Shown here piece by piece: positions 55,655-63,724 of a stretch of DNA of 64,000 nt (its first letter is position 1; every line of letters begins with the position of its first letter). The position numbers were made by a program, and so were the translations under genes. The stretch lies in contig JADJOG010000012.1 of the NCBI GenBank assembly GCA_016713865.1, forward strand, positions 56,339-120,338, read 5' to 3'. A model generated the notes under the pieces. That model ran no database searches and had not been told where the DNA came from. It saw nothing but the letters and a program-made list of their open reading frames with translations. The DNA is from Flavobacteriales bacterium (lineage in GTDB: Bacteria > Bacteroidota > Bacteroidia > Flavobacteriales_F > PHOS-HE28).

Positions 55655-56788
55655 ATGACGCTCCTCATCGTGATCATCGCCCTGGCGTTGATCTTCGACT
55701 ACATCAACGGCTTCCACGATGCGGCGAACTCCATCGCTACCATCGTCAGCACCAAGGTGCTCACGCCAGTACAGGCGGTGATCTGGGCCGCCGCTTTCAA
55801 CTTTATCGCCTACTTCATCTTCAGCGACCACCATGTGGCCAATACCGTGGCGAAAACGGTGCACGAGGAATTCATCACCCTGCGCGTGGTGCTCGCGGGC
55901 CTCATCGCCGCCATTACCTGGAACCTGCTCACCTGGTGGTATGGTATCCCGAGCAGCAGCTCGCATACGCTCATCGGCGGCTTCGCGGGCGCGGCGCTCG
56001 CAGGCGCTGGCTTCGACCTCAGCAGCGTGAACATGTCGAAGATCGGATTGGTGGCCAGCTTCATTTTCTTGGCCCCGCTCGTGGGCATGATCATCAGCGT
56101 ATTCATCACGCTGGTGACCTTGGTGCCAAAGCTGTGGCTGCGCCTGCTCATCATCGCGGGAGCCACGGCGATCACGTGCATATTCATCCTCAAGAACAAC
56201 GACCTCCGCATCGGCATGGCGCTGTTCTCGCTGGTATTCATGATCACCTACGCGGTCGATCTCACGAAGACACCCAGCGCGCTGCGCACGGCCAACATTT
56301 ACAAGCGCCTGCAATTGCTCAGCTCGGCGGCCTTCAGCATCGGCCATGGCGGCAACGATGCGCAAAAGGTCATGGGCATCATCATGGTGGCCATGGTGGC
56401 CGGTGGCCAGGCCGATAGCCTCGATGCCATGCCCGCATGGATACCGCTGGCCTGTTACACCGCCATAGGTGCGGGCACGCTCAGCGGTGGTTGGAAGATC
56501 GTGAAGACCATGGGCACGCGCATCACCAAGGTGAGCCCGCTCGAGGGCGTTTGCGCCGAGAGCGCTGGTGCCATGACGCTGTACATGACCGAGCAGATGG
56601 GCATCCCGGTGAGCACCACGCACACCATCACGGGCAGCATCATCGGCGTGGGCGCCACCAAGCGCCTGAGCGCCGTGCGCTGGGGCGTTACCGTGCGCCT
56701 GCTCTGGGCCTGGATCCTCACCATTCCAGTGAGCGCGCTGCTGGCAGCATTGGCGTTCTGGGTGTGCGGGCTATTGGGCATCGGCTAG
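55655..56788 (+). CDS. pit: Inorganic phosphate transporter, Pit family
   Basis: 377 residues with about ten helices. The signatures are FDYINGFHDAANSIAT at the start and GHGGNDAQKVMGI in the second half. PVSTTHTITGSI and IPSSSSHTLIGGF are the repeated substrate-site segments. It imports phosphate, usually as a metal-phosphate complex, with H+ or Na+. The length is usual and the frame intact. It forms an operon with the DUF47 gene. Confidence 0.95.
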   Translation: MTLLIVIIALALIFDYINGFHDAANSIATIVSTKVLTPVQAVIWAAAFNFIAYFIFSDHHVANTVAKTVHEEFITLRVVLAGLIAAITWNLLTWWYGIPSSSSHTLIGGFAGAALAGAGFDLSSVNMSKIGLVASFIFLAPLVGMIISVFITLVTLVPKLWLRLLIIAGATAITCIFILKNNDLRIGMALFSLVFMITYAVDLTKTPSALRTANIYKRLQLLSSAAFSIGHGGNDAQKVMGIIMVAMVAGGQADSLDAMPAWIPLACYTAIGAGTLSGGWKIVKTMGTRITKVSPLEGVCAESAGAMTLYMTEQMGIPVSTTHTITGSIIGVGATKRLSAVRWGVTVRLLWAWILTIPVSALLAALAFWVCGLLGIG

Positions 56789-57121
56789 CATCACGCCGCG
56801 CTGCGAACGGTGGAGCGCACCGCTGAACTGGTTCGTGGAATCAGGCATATGCGATACAGCAGGGTTTCCGGAGTGCGCTCAGGTGGGTGGGCGTCCAGCC
56901 TGTGCGGCCGCGACCGGCTCGGGGAGCCTGTGCTGCGGGCCTGTGCGAGCCGGACTGCGGCTTGGATCGTGGTCGCCTTTTGGCTCCACCTTTTGGCGAA
57001 GCAAAAGGTGGAAAGAATTGACCTGATCGGCCGAATCTCTGAGTCAAAAATTGATGGTCGCGCCATAGGAACATCACGCCGCTACCTTCGGCCGCAAGCA
57101 GCGCAATGGCTGCTCGCATCC
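56789..57121. other. Spacer of 333 bp without a convincing gene
   Basis: GC-rich sequence with one strong hairpin (56986-57011). A long open frame covers most of it on the plus strand, but it has no family features before the GlmU-like start at 57122. Antisense words such as KRWSQKATTI are read from the hairpin region, as in other intergenic repeats of this kind. Confidence 0.6.
56986..57011. repeat. 10-bp perfect hairpin CCACCTTTTG/CAAAAGGTGG
   Basis: The loop is GCGAAG. It lies 200 bp past the Pit stop and 110 bp before the GlmU-like start. It could be a bidirectional terminator or part of a dispersed intergenic repeat (CTTTTGGCTCCACC). Confidence 0.6.
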
Positions 57122-58315
57122 ATGGCCATCATCCTATCAGACGCTGGGCATCACGCGCACCTGTTGCCGCTCACCTTCACGCGCGGCCGGTGTCGCAACT
57201 GAGGCCGGGCATCCTCCGCATCAGCGAGGGCTGGCAATTGCGCAGCGAACTGCCCATCGGCTACCGCACGGAGGGCTACCTGCAAGCGGGTTTCCCCTTG
57301 CTCGCCGGTGAAGGTCCGCGCTATGAGGTGGATGGCTCGCTCTTCCCCACCGATGAGTTGGTTGATGCCGTGCTGAACCTGAAGCCCGGCGAAGCATTGG
57401 TGAAGGATGGTCGCGCCTTGGCCTTCGGCATCGCAGGGAATGAAGCGCCGGATGCTGATGCATGGTCGCAGCCACCGGCTTATGAGCAGCAAGTGCCATT
57501 CGCGGGTGAGGTGATCTCCTTCATGCGCCCATGGCATGTGTTCCAGCATTGCGCAAAAGCCATTTCGCACGACTTCCAGTTGCTCACCGAAGGAAGGCGT
57601 TCGCAGCCGCTGGGCGCATTGAACACCGTTGTCGGCGACCCCGCGCTCGTATTCCTGGAGGAAGGTGCTATGTGCGAAGCGAGCATCCTCAACACCAAGA
57701 ACGGTCCCATCTACATCGGTCGCGGCGCTGAGGTGATGGAGGGCTGCATGCTGCGCGGCCCCATCGCGCTGGGCGATCACGCGCAGCTGAAGATGGGCGC
57801 AAAGGTCTATGGCCCTTCAGCATTCGGGCCGGAATGCCGCGTGGGCGGCGAGGTGAACAACAGCGTGATGCAAGGCTTCAGCAACAAAGGACACGATGGT
57901 TTCTTGGGCAACAGCGTGCTGGGCGAATGGTGCAACCTGGGCGCCGACACCAACAACAGCAACCTGAAGAACACCTACGGCGAAGTGAAGGTGTACAGCC
58001 ACGCCGAAGGCAAGGAGGTGGGCACGGGCTTGCAATTCTGCGGGCTCTTCATGGGCGATCACAGCAAGAGCGGCATCAACACCATGTTCAACACGGGCAC
58101 AGCGGTGGGCGTATCGGCCAACGTGTTCGGTGGCGGCTTCCCGCCGAAGCGCATCCCTTCCTTCGCTTGGGGCGGGGCCGATGGCTTCGATACCAACGAT
58201 AGCGCGCGCGCTATCGCCGCTGCCAAGCGTGTCATGTCCCGTCGCGATCAGGTGCTCACAGCCCGCCGAAGAGGTGCTGCGCCACATCGCACGCATCGAC
58301 CGAACGCAAGCCTGA
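57122..58315 (+). CDS. GlmU-like hexapeptide sugar-nucleotidyltransferase family protein (two frame breaks)
   Basis: About 397 residues. The start MAIILSDAGHHAHLLPLTFTR is followed by two extra bases near 57182, after which PVSQLRPGILRISEGWQL restores the family pattern. A left-handed beta-helix (residues 170-350) has GPIYIGRGAEVMEGC, MLRGPIALGDHAQL, NNSNLKNTYG and HSKSGINTMFNTGT. A second break near 58262 leads to PAEEVLRHIARIDRTQA and the TGA at 58313. Bacteroidota GlmU-family proteins of this length probably transfer or activate sugars; the exact substrate is unknown. Confidence 0.82.
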
Positions 58316-58324
58316 GTCGCCGTT

Positions 58325-58332
58325 TACTTTCG
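58325..58332 (+). promoter_or_regulatory. Candidate -7 box TACTTTCG
   Basis: TAnnTTyG, 34 nt before the rocD ATG at 58367 and just past the GlmU-like stop. Confidence 0.45.
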
Positions 58333-58366
58333 CGGGCCTGCCAGCTAACCAGACTAGGCTCTTGTC

Positions 58367-59670
58367 ATGCCACAGCTCACCAGAACCCTCAGCAAGTCAC
58401 AGCACGCCATTGAGCTCGAGGAGCGCTACGGCGCCCACAACTATCACCCGTTGCCCGTGGTGCTCGATAGCGGCAAAGGCGTGTTCGTTTGGGACATTGA
58501 GGGAAAGCGCTACTACGACTTCCTCAGTGCGTACAGCGCCGTGAACCAAGGGCACTGCCACCCGCGCCTGGTGAAGGTGATCCAAGAGCAAGCCGAACGC
58601 ATGACGCTAACCAGTCGCGCTTTCTATAACAGCGTGCTTGGTGAGTACGAGAAGACCGTGTGCGAGCTCTTCGGCTACGACAAGATGCTGCCGATGAACA
58701 CCGGTGCCGAAGCCGTGGAGACCGCGATCAAGATGGCGCGCAAATGGGGCTACGAGAAAAAAGGCATCCCTACGGGGGCAGGCCAAAGGTGATGCGTGTG
58801 CGAAGGCAATTTCCACGGGCGCACCATCACCATCGTGAGCATGAGCACCGACCCCGATAGCCAAGGCGGCTTCGGGCCCGTTCACGCCGGGCTTCGAGGT
58901 GATCCCGTACGACGATATCCCGGCGCTTGAGCGAGCGCGAAGACCCCAAGGTGTGCGCCTTCCTCGTAGAGCCCATCCAAGGCGAGAAGGGCGTGTACAC
59001 CCCGACCGATGATTACATGCCGCGCGCCATCGCTGCCTGCAAAGCGCGAAAGGTGCTCTTCATCGCGGACGAGATACAGACCGGTATCGCACGCACCGGC
59101 CGTTTGCTCGCCTCGTGCCATGGTAGCGACTGCAGCTGCGCCACGGGCATGTGCGAGAACCGCGTAGGCGCGATGCGTCCTGATGCGGTGATCCTGGCCA
59201 AGGCTCTCAGCGGCGGCATGTACCCCGTGAGCGCTGTGCTCGCGAGCGACGAGATCATGAGCGTGTTCACTCCCGGCACGCACGGCAGCACCTACGGCGG
59301 CAATCCCATGGGGGCGCGCATCGCCATTGAAGCCTTGGCCATCGTGCAGGATGAGGGCCTCACGCAGAATGCCGACAGGCTCGGCCTTCTGTTCCGCGCG
59401 GAAATGCAGAAGCTGGTTGATGCCTACGATTTCGTGAAGCTGGTGCGCGGCAAGGGCTTGCTCAACGCCTTGGTGATTGAAGCGCGGACATTGGCGGATG
59501 GCTCACCGAAGACCGCTTGGGAACTCTGCCTCTTGCTCCGCGACAATGGCCTGCTCGCCAAGCCTACGCATGGCGATATTATCCGCTTCGCACCTCCACT
59601 GGTGATCACTGAAGAGCAAGTGCGTGAGGCGTGCAACATCATAGCGCTCAGCGTGAAGCAGTTCGCATAG
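58367..59670 (+). CDS. rocD: Ornithine aminotransferase (several frame breaks in 58783-58945)
   Basis: About 434 residues when joined. First frame: IELEERYGAHNYHPLPVVL, FLSAYSAVNQGHCHPRLV, NTGAEAVETAIKMARKWGY. Between 58783 and 58945 three to four indels scramble the frame, though CEGNFHGRTITIVSMS and FTPGFEVIPYDD can still be read. The last frame has FLVEPIQGEKGVYTP, LFIADEIQTGIARTGRL and the PLP lysine in LAKALSGGMYPVSAVLA. A Cys-rich insert (SCHGSDCSCATGMC) sits before the lysine. The enzyme links ornithine to glutamate semialdehyde, so it can feed on arginine released from cyanophycin. Confidence 0.9.
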
Positions 59671-59688
59671 GGAAGGGTTGCGATCTTC

Positions 59689-60645
59689 ATGCCCATGAAC
59701 GCATTTCAGGTAGCAATGGCCGTGATTGCGGCCATCATGCTCTTCCTCTTCGCGCTGCGCGGATTCAGCCAGGAACTGCAAACCGTGGGTGGCGATGCGC
59801 TTAAGCGCTCACTTGCGCGGATTACTGGCAGTCGTTGGGGTGGGTTCTTGACGGGCGCCTTGGCCACGGCATTGGTACAGAGCAGTTCGGCGGTCAGTGC
59901 TATCCTGATCGCTTTTGTTGATGCGGGCGCCATCGGTTTCACCGAGAGCCTCGCGGTGCTCTTGGGCGCAAACGTGGGCACCACCAGCACGGCGTGGCTC
60001 GTAAGCATGAGGCTCACCGGGCTGGGGCCGTTCTTCATCGTGCTGGGTGGCTTGGTATCCCTTGTGCCTTTCCGCATCAGGGTGCTCGGGCAGGCCATTT
60101 TCTACTTTGGGTTCATCTTCTTCGCGCTCGATACGCTAAACGGCGCGCTTGGGCCACTGCGCGAGCAGCCTCTCTTCTTGGAATGGCTGGCTCGCGCCGA
60201 TGACCTATGGATAGCCTTGCTATTCGGCATCGTGTTCACCGCCGTGGTTCAGAGCAGCAGCGTAGCCGTTGGTGTGTGCATCCTCTTCGTGCAGCAAGGC
60301 TTGTTGCCGCCGGCTTCGGCCGTGGCAATCGTGGTGGGGGCCAACATCGGCACAACCAGCACGGCGCTCATCGCAAGCATGCAATTGAGCGAGGGCGCGA
60401 AGGCTACGGCATGGGCCAACTTCCTCTTCAACCTCGCCGGCGTATTGCTTTATCTGCCTTTCCTGCACTGGTTCGCCGATTGGCTTCACGCGCGTACCAG
60501 CGGTCCAACCATGACGGTGGTGTGGGCTCATCTCATCTTCAACCTATCGGTGGCGCTGCTCTTCCTGCTCTTCCTCGGGCGATTAGCGCCGGTGCTTAAG
60601 AGCTGGCTCTTTCCGAATGGGAACCAAAGCCATTTACGGCAATGA
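59689..60645 (+). CDS. Na+/phosphate cotransporter family protein (PNaS)
   Basis: 318 residues with eight to nine helices. It has an internal duplication typical of the family: ALVQSSSAVSA with LLGANVGTTSTAW, and AVVQSSSVAVG with VVGANIGTTSTAL. QSSS and GTTST line the substrate path. There is no C-terminal PhoU-like domain, so this is the short form. It starts 18 nt after rocD. It would be the second phosphate carrier in the region, next to Pit. Confidence 0.9.
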   Translation: MPMNAFQVAMAVIAAIMLFLFALRGFSQELQTVGGDALKRSLARITGSRWGGFLTGALATALVQSSSAVSAILIAFVDAGAIGFTESLAVLLGANVGTTSTAWLVSMRLTGLGPFFIVLGGLVSLVPFRIRVLGQAIFYFGFIFFALDTLNGALGPLREQPLFLEWLARADDLWIALLFGIVFTAVVQSSSVAVGVCILFVQQGLLPPASAVAIVVGANIGTTSTALIASMQLSEGAKATAWANFLFNLAGVLLYLPFLHWFADWLHARTSGPTMTVVWAHLIFNLSVALLFLLFLGRLAPVLKSWLFPNGNQSHLRQ

Positions 60646-60739
60646 GAAGCGTGCCACAATCGGCACTTCGGTTCCGCATTGGAATATGCTCGCATTCGCC
60701 GAGCCAGCAGCGATTCGACCCGCTGACCAGATTGATCGA

Positions 60740-62038
60740 TCAGCGCGCTATCATCACGCGAACAGATTTCCGATCTCCCGCACGCGTGGAATATCGCAGC
60801 ACATAAACACCTGACGCCATGCCGCTCACATCGAGCACGGCATCATTCATCGACAGAGACCTCACGCACCCATCCATGCTGATCAGCTCAGCAACGCCCT
60901 TTGCACCGCGCAGCTCGATGCGCTCCGAAGCGGGAATCGGGTAGGGGTAAGGTCCGCGCTCCGTGATTTCCGGAGTGGCCGTTTGCAGGCATAGCACATC
61001 ATTCAGCATGCCCCAAAGGTTGTTGCTGAACTGCACAGCTACTGCGGCGCCGTTGCCTGCAGGTGGATTACCCATGCGCATGACCACCAAGCCCATGCTG
61101 GGCACCACGTTCAACTGCTGGCCGTTCTTGCCGAGCGCATTGTAGGTATCGGCAGGCTGGTTTGGCAGCAGCATGCCGGGGAACTGGAACTGCACCCCTG
61201 GCACCATGAAACTGTCCTGCCCATTGAGCCACCAGAGATAGCCGTACGATTCGTTCAGCGCTTGCGAGGGCGTGGTCATGGCTTCGAAATAGGCATCGTC
61301 CCCGAGTATGTCGTTGCCGTTCCACACGCCGCGGTTCAGTGCGAGCAGGCCGAAACGCGCCATGCTTCGTGGCTTGCTATAGAACACATTGTTGTCACCG
61401 GTCTGGATGTAAAGGCCGCCTATGCCTGTGGTGGCGGTAAGGGTGCTGAACAGGTAACTGTTCAATGTCTGGCCTGTGGCTGCGGCGATCACCCCGTCGA
61501 GACGTGTGTAGGGTGCATTGTGATAGGCCCAACGCGTGCCGGGAACAGCTAGAAATTGAAGGCAGGCTGGGTCTGTGCAATCCGGATTCGATACGCCATC
61601 ATCAAGCCCGGTGGTCATGGTGAGCTGATGGCGAACCGTGATCGCTTGCTCTTGCACTGGGGTGCAGCTGGTCCAGCCGGTGCCGAGGTAATCGCTGCTG
61701 GGGTTGTTGATGTCGAGCAAGCCATCGGCCTGCGCAGCGCCCACGAGGAAAGCGGTGAGGCTCTTGCCGGCGCTGGCCCAGTACCACAGGCTATCCTGCG
61801 TGAAGGTGCCTGTGTAGTGCTCAATGGCGATGCGGCCATCCTTCAGCACGATGAAGGCCTTGCTGTTGTTGGCGTCGATGAAGTCGAGCAACGGCGGTAT
61901 CGCATCGGTGCACCAGCCGAGCGACGCGGGTTCCACGGTTTCCCATATGTTACCGATTAGCGGTGGGAAATAGAGTTGTTGTGCATAAGCAGTGCACGGG
62001 GCAATTGCAAGGAAGATGGGCAGAAGGAAGGATCTCAT
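60740..62038 (-). CDS. Secreted serine hydrolase (beta-lactamase/PBP-like) with T9SS sorting domain
   Basis: 432 residues from the ATG at 62038. Signal peptide MRSFLLPIFLAIAPCTAYAQ. The class C-like hydrolase domain has Ser-x-x-Lys in YWASAGKSLTAF (near residue 88), Tyr-x-Asn in WAYHNAPYTRLDG, and ESYGYLWWLNGQ. The last 75 residues (PYPIPASERIELRG, VLDVSGMASGVYVLRYS, RKSVRVMIAR) are a type A type IX secretion sorting domain, so the enzyme is exported across the outer membrane. The substrate (peptide, ester or D-amino acid) is unknown. It overlaps the GT87 gene by 4 nt. Confidence 0.88.
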   Translation of the reverse strand: MRSFLLPIFLAIAPCTAYAQQLYFPPLIGNIWETVEPASLGWCTDAIPPLLDFIDANNSKAFIVLKDGRIAIEHYTGTFTQDSLWYWASAGKSLTAFLVGAAQADGLLDINNPSSDYLGTGWTSCTPVQEQAITVRHQLTMTTGLDDGVSNPDCTDPACLQFLAVPGTRWAYHNAPYTRLDGVIAAATGQTLNSYLFSTLTATTGIGGLYIQTGDNNVFYSKPRSMARFGLLALNRGVWNGNDILGDDAYFEAMTTPSQALNESYGYLWWLNGQDSFMVPGVQFQFPGMLLPNQPADTYNALGKNGQQLNVVPSMGLVVMRMGNPPAGNGAAVAVQFSNNLWGMLNDVLCLQTATPEITERGPYPYPIPASERIELRGAKGVAELISMDGCVRSLSMNDAVLDVSGMASGVYVLRYSTRAGDRKSVRVMIAR

Positions 62039-63279
62039 GGGCGATTCGGTTGCTTCGATGCTTTGAATCGCGCTTGGTTCAAACCAAGAAAGAATAAGCA
62101 GAAGCCAAGCACCGCCAAAGTGACGTTCGCCATGCCCAGCACCCCGAAATGCGTGAGCGTATCGCTCAATGGGCCAAGCGCGTCGCTCCAATTGCCGCCA
62201 TGCGCGAGCAGGATCGGGATCGCTGCCAGCCACAACCAGCGCGGCGCGGGCTTCGGCACCAACCGATGCACGACGAGCAGGATCAGCGGCATGGCGAAGA
62301 GGAAATGGTTCGTATCGGTAACGGTGAGCGAAGGCACGAGCGCGAGAATGAGGAAAGCCTCGCTCAAGAGATTCATGGTGCGCTGGCCAGGCATTTCCTT
62401 CAACCTGTTGCGCAGCACAAGCGCTCCCATGGCCAGCGCAACCATGGCAAGCACCATGATCACCGTTGCGGTGGTGTGCCAGCCAAGCACTTTCCCGAAG
62501 AAGGCCCTATACGCGAATGAGTAGGCCGTGTCGATCATCTGACGCTCCCCACCACCGGTATAAACCAAAGCCGCGTTGTGACTGGCCATGGCATTGATCC
62601 ATGCGGCGTGCAGCTCTTTCCATTCTGCGAAGCCGATGAAGGGCAGTGGCAGAAAGATGCCAAGGGCGATGCTCACCAAGGCCCAGCGCAGCACCTGCCA
62701 TTCGCTGCGGAGCATGAGCCAAGGCACCAGGACAATGAAGTGCGGCTTGGTCAGGATCGCCAATCCCCAGAACAGACCCGCCAGCTGACGCCGCCCGACG
62801 AGCAATGCCTGCAAGCCCGCCATGAGCAGCAGCAGCAGCAACGTATTGATGTTACCCAGATGCAGCTCACGATGCAGGTGAGCGCCCGTGATGAGCAAGC
62901 ACAGGAATAACGGCAGGTACGAAGCGGCTTTCAGCGGCAATGCCCAGACACGGATGATATGATCGGCTTTTAGAAGAGCACCATTGAACGCGAGAACGAT
63001 CAGCGCGAATTGAACCGCCGCTGCAAGCGGGTAGGGGAGCATGGCCAGTGGCTCATACAGGAAGCCCAATACCGGGGCGTATTTGAAGAATCCAGAAGAG
63101 AGGCCATGCGCCACGCCATACGGCGCATCGCCGCGGAGCAGCGCGCCCGACGCCTCGTAGTAAACCCTGAAATCATTCAGCCACAAACGGCCGTTCACCG
63201 CTTCGAGCAGAAGGAACAGCGCTGCGACGCTGAGCAGGATGATCGAGAAACGCCCGGGATATCGGCTCCAGTTCGGCAT
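62035..63279 (-). CDS. Glycosyltransferase family 87 membrane protein (DUF2029)
   Basis: 414 residues from the ATG at 63279, with about 11 helices. LWLNDFRVYYEASGALLRGDAPYG holds the catalytic-loop aspartate typical of GT-C enzymes of family 87. FKYAPVLGFLYEPLAMLPY, GNINTLLLLLLMAG and LTKPHFIVLVPWLM follow the same family. GT87 enzymes use polyprenyl-phosphate-linked sugars on the outer face of the membrane. It overlaps the hydrolase start by 4 nt and begins 4 nt after the MORN-type lipoprotein stop. Confidence 0.85.
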   Translation of the reverse strand: MPNWSRYPGRFSIILLSVAALFLLLEAVNGRLWLNDFRVYYEASGALLRGDAPYGVAHGLSSGFFKYAPVLGFLYEPLAMLPYPLAAAVQFALIVLAFNGALLKADHIIRVWALPLKAASYLPLFLCLLITGAHLHRELHLGNINTLLLLLLMAGLQALLVGRRQLAGLFWGLAILTKPHFIVLVPWLMLRSEWQVLRWALVSIALGIFLPLPFIGFAEWKELHAAWINAMASHNAALVYTGGGERQMIDTAYSFAYRAFFGKVLGWHTTATVIMVLAMVALAMGALVLRNRLKEMPGQRTMNLLSEAFLILALVPSLTVTDTNHFLFAMPLILLVVHRLVPKPAPRWLWLAAIPILLAHGGNWSDALGPLSDTLTHFGVLGMANVTLAVLGFCLFFLGLNQARFKASKQPNRP

Positions 63280-63283
63280 CGCC

Positions 63284-63672
63284 CTAGCGGGGCTTGCTGC
63301 GGTCCACTTCCTTGACCATGCGTCCGCGCTCGAAATGCACTTCACGATAAACCTGTCCATCGGGGCTGTAGTCGTAGTGGATGCCGTGCTCCACGCCGTT
63401 CTCCCAATGCTCTACGAATTTCTTGGTGCCGCTCTCATAGAAATACACCCATTCGCCATGCTCCACGCCATTCAGGAATCGACCGATGTATTCGAGCTTG
63501 CCACTCGGGTACTGGACCTTCTCCATCACCTTCACGGCTTCCTCGCCCTTACCCTTCATGTAGATGATGACCTCTGGCTTGCCATTGGGATGGCTTGCTG
63601 CCACGTACTTGTGCGTTGAGCAGGATGCGGTAGCAGCGCGGCCGTTAGCGCGAATGGTAGGGTACGGAGCAT
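63284..63672 (-). CDS. MORN-repeat (YwqK-like) lipoprotein (one frameshift near the start)
   Basis: About 129 residues from the ATG at 63672, MLRTLPFALTAALL. A break near 63635 leads to ATASCSTHKYVAASHPNG, which supplies a lipoprotein-type Cys. MORN-like repeats follow: GKLEYIGRFLNGVEHGEWVYFYESG, KKFVEHWENGVEHGIHYDYSPDG. Such repeats occur in YwqK-type antitoxin-like proteins and in many surface lipoproteins. The tail EVDRSKPR matches the gamma carbonic anhydrase tail. It is the first gene of a three-gene leftward operon; a TACTTTAG box lies 7 nt upstream. Confidence 0.72.
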
Positions 63673-63679
63673 GGCTCGG

Positions 63680-63687
63680 CTAAAGTA
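63680..63687 (-). promoter_or_regulatory. Candidate -7 box TACTTTAG
   Basis: Close to TAnnTTTG on the minus strand, 7 nt before the lipoprotein ATG at 63672; one mismatch (A for T or C). Confidence 0.35.
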
Positions 63688-63724
63688 GGGGAAGCGTATC
63701 ATCCGCAGCAGGCTACCTTTCGGC

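Noticed and set aside
56810..57121. A separate small gene in the gap after Pit
   Set aside because: The frame has no family features, contains the hairpin, and only its last part (from 57122) matches the GlmU-like start.
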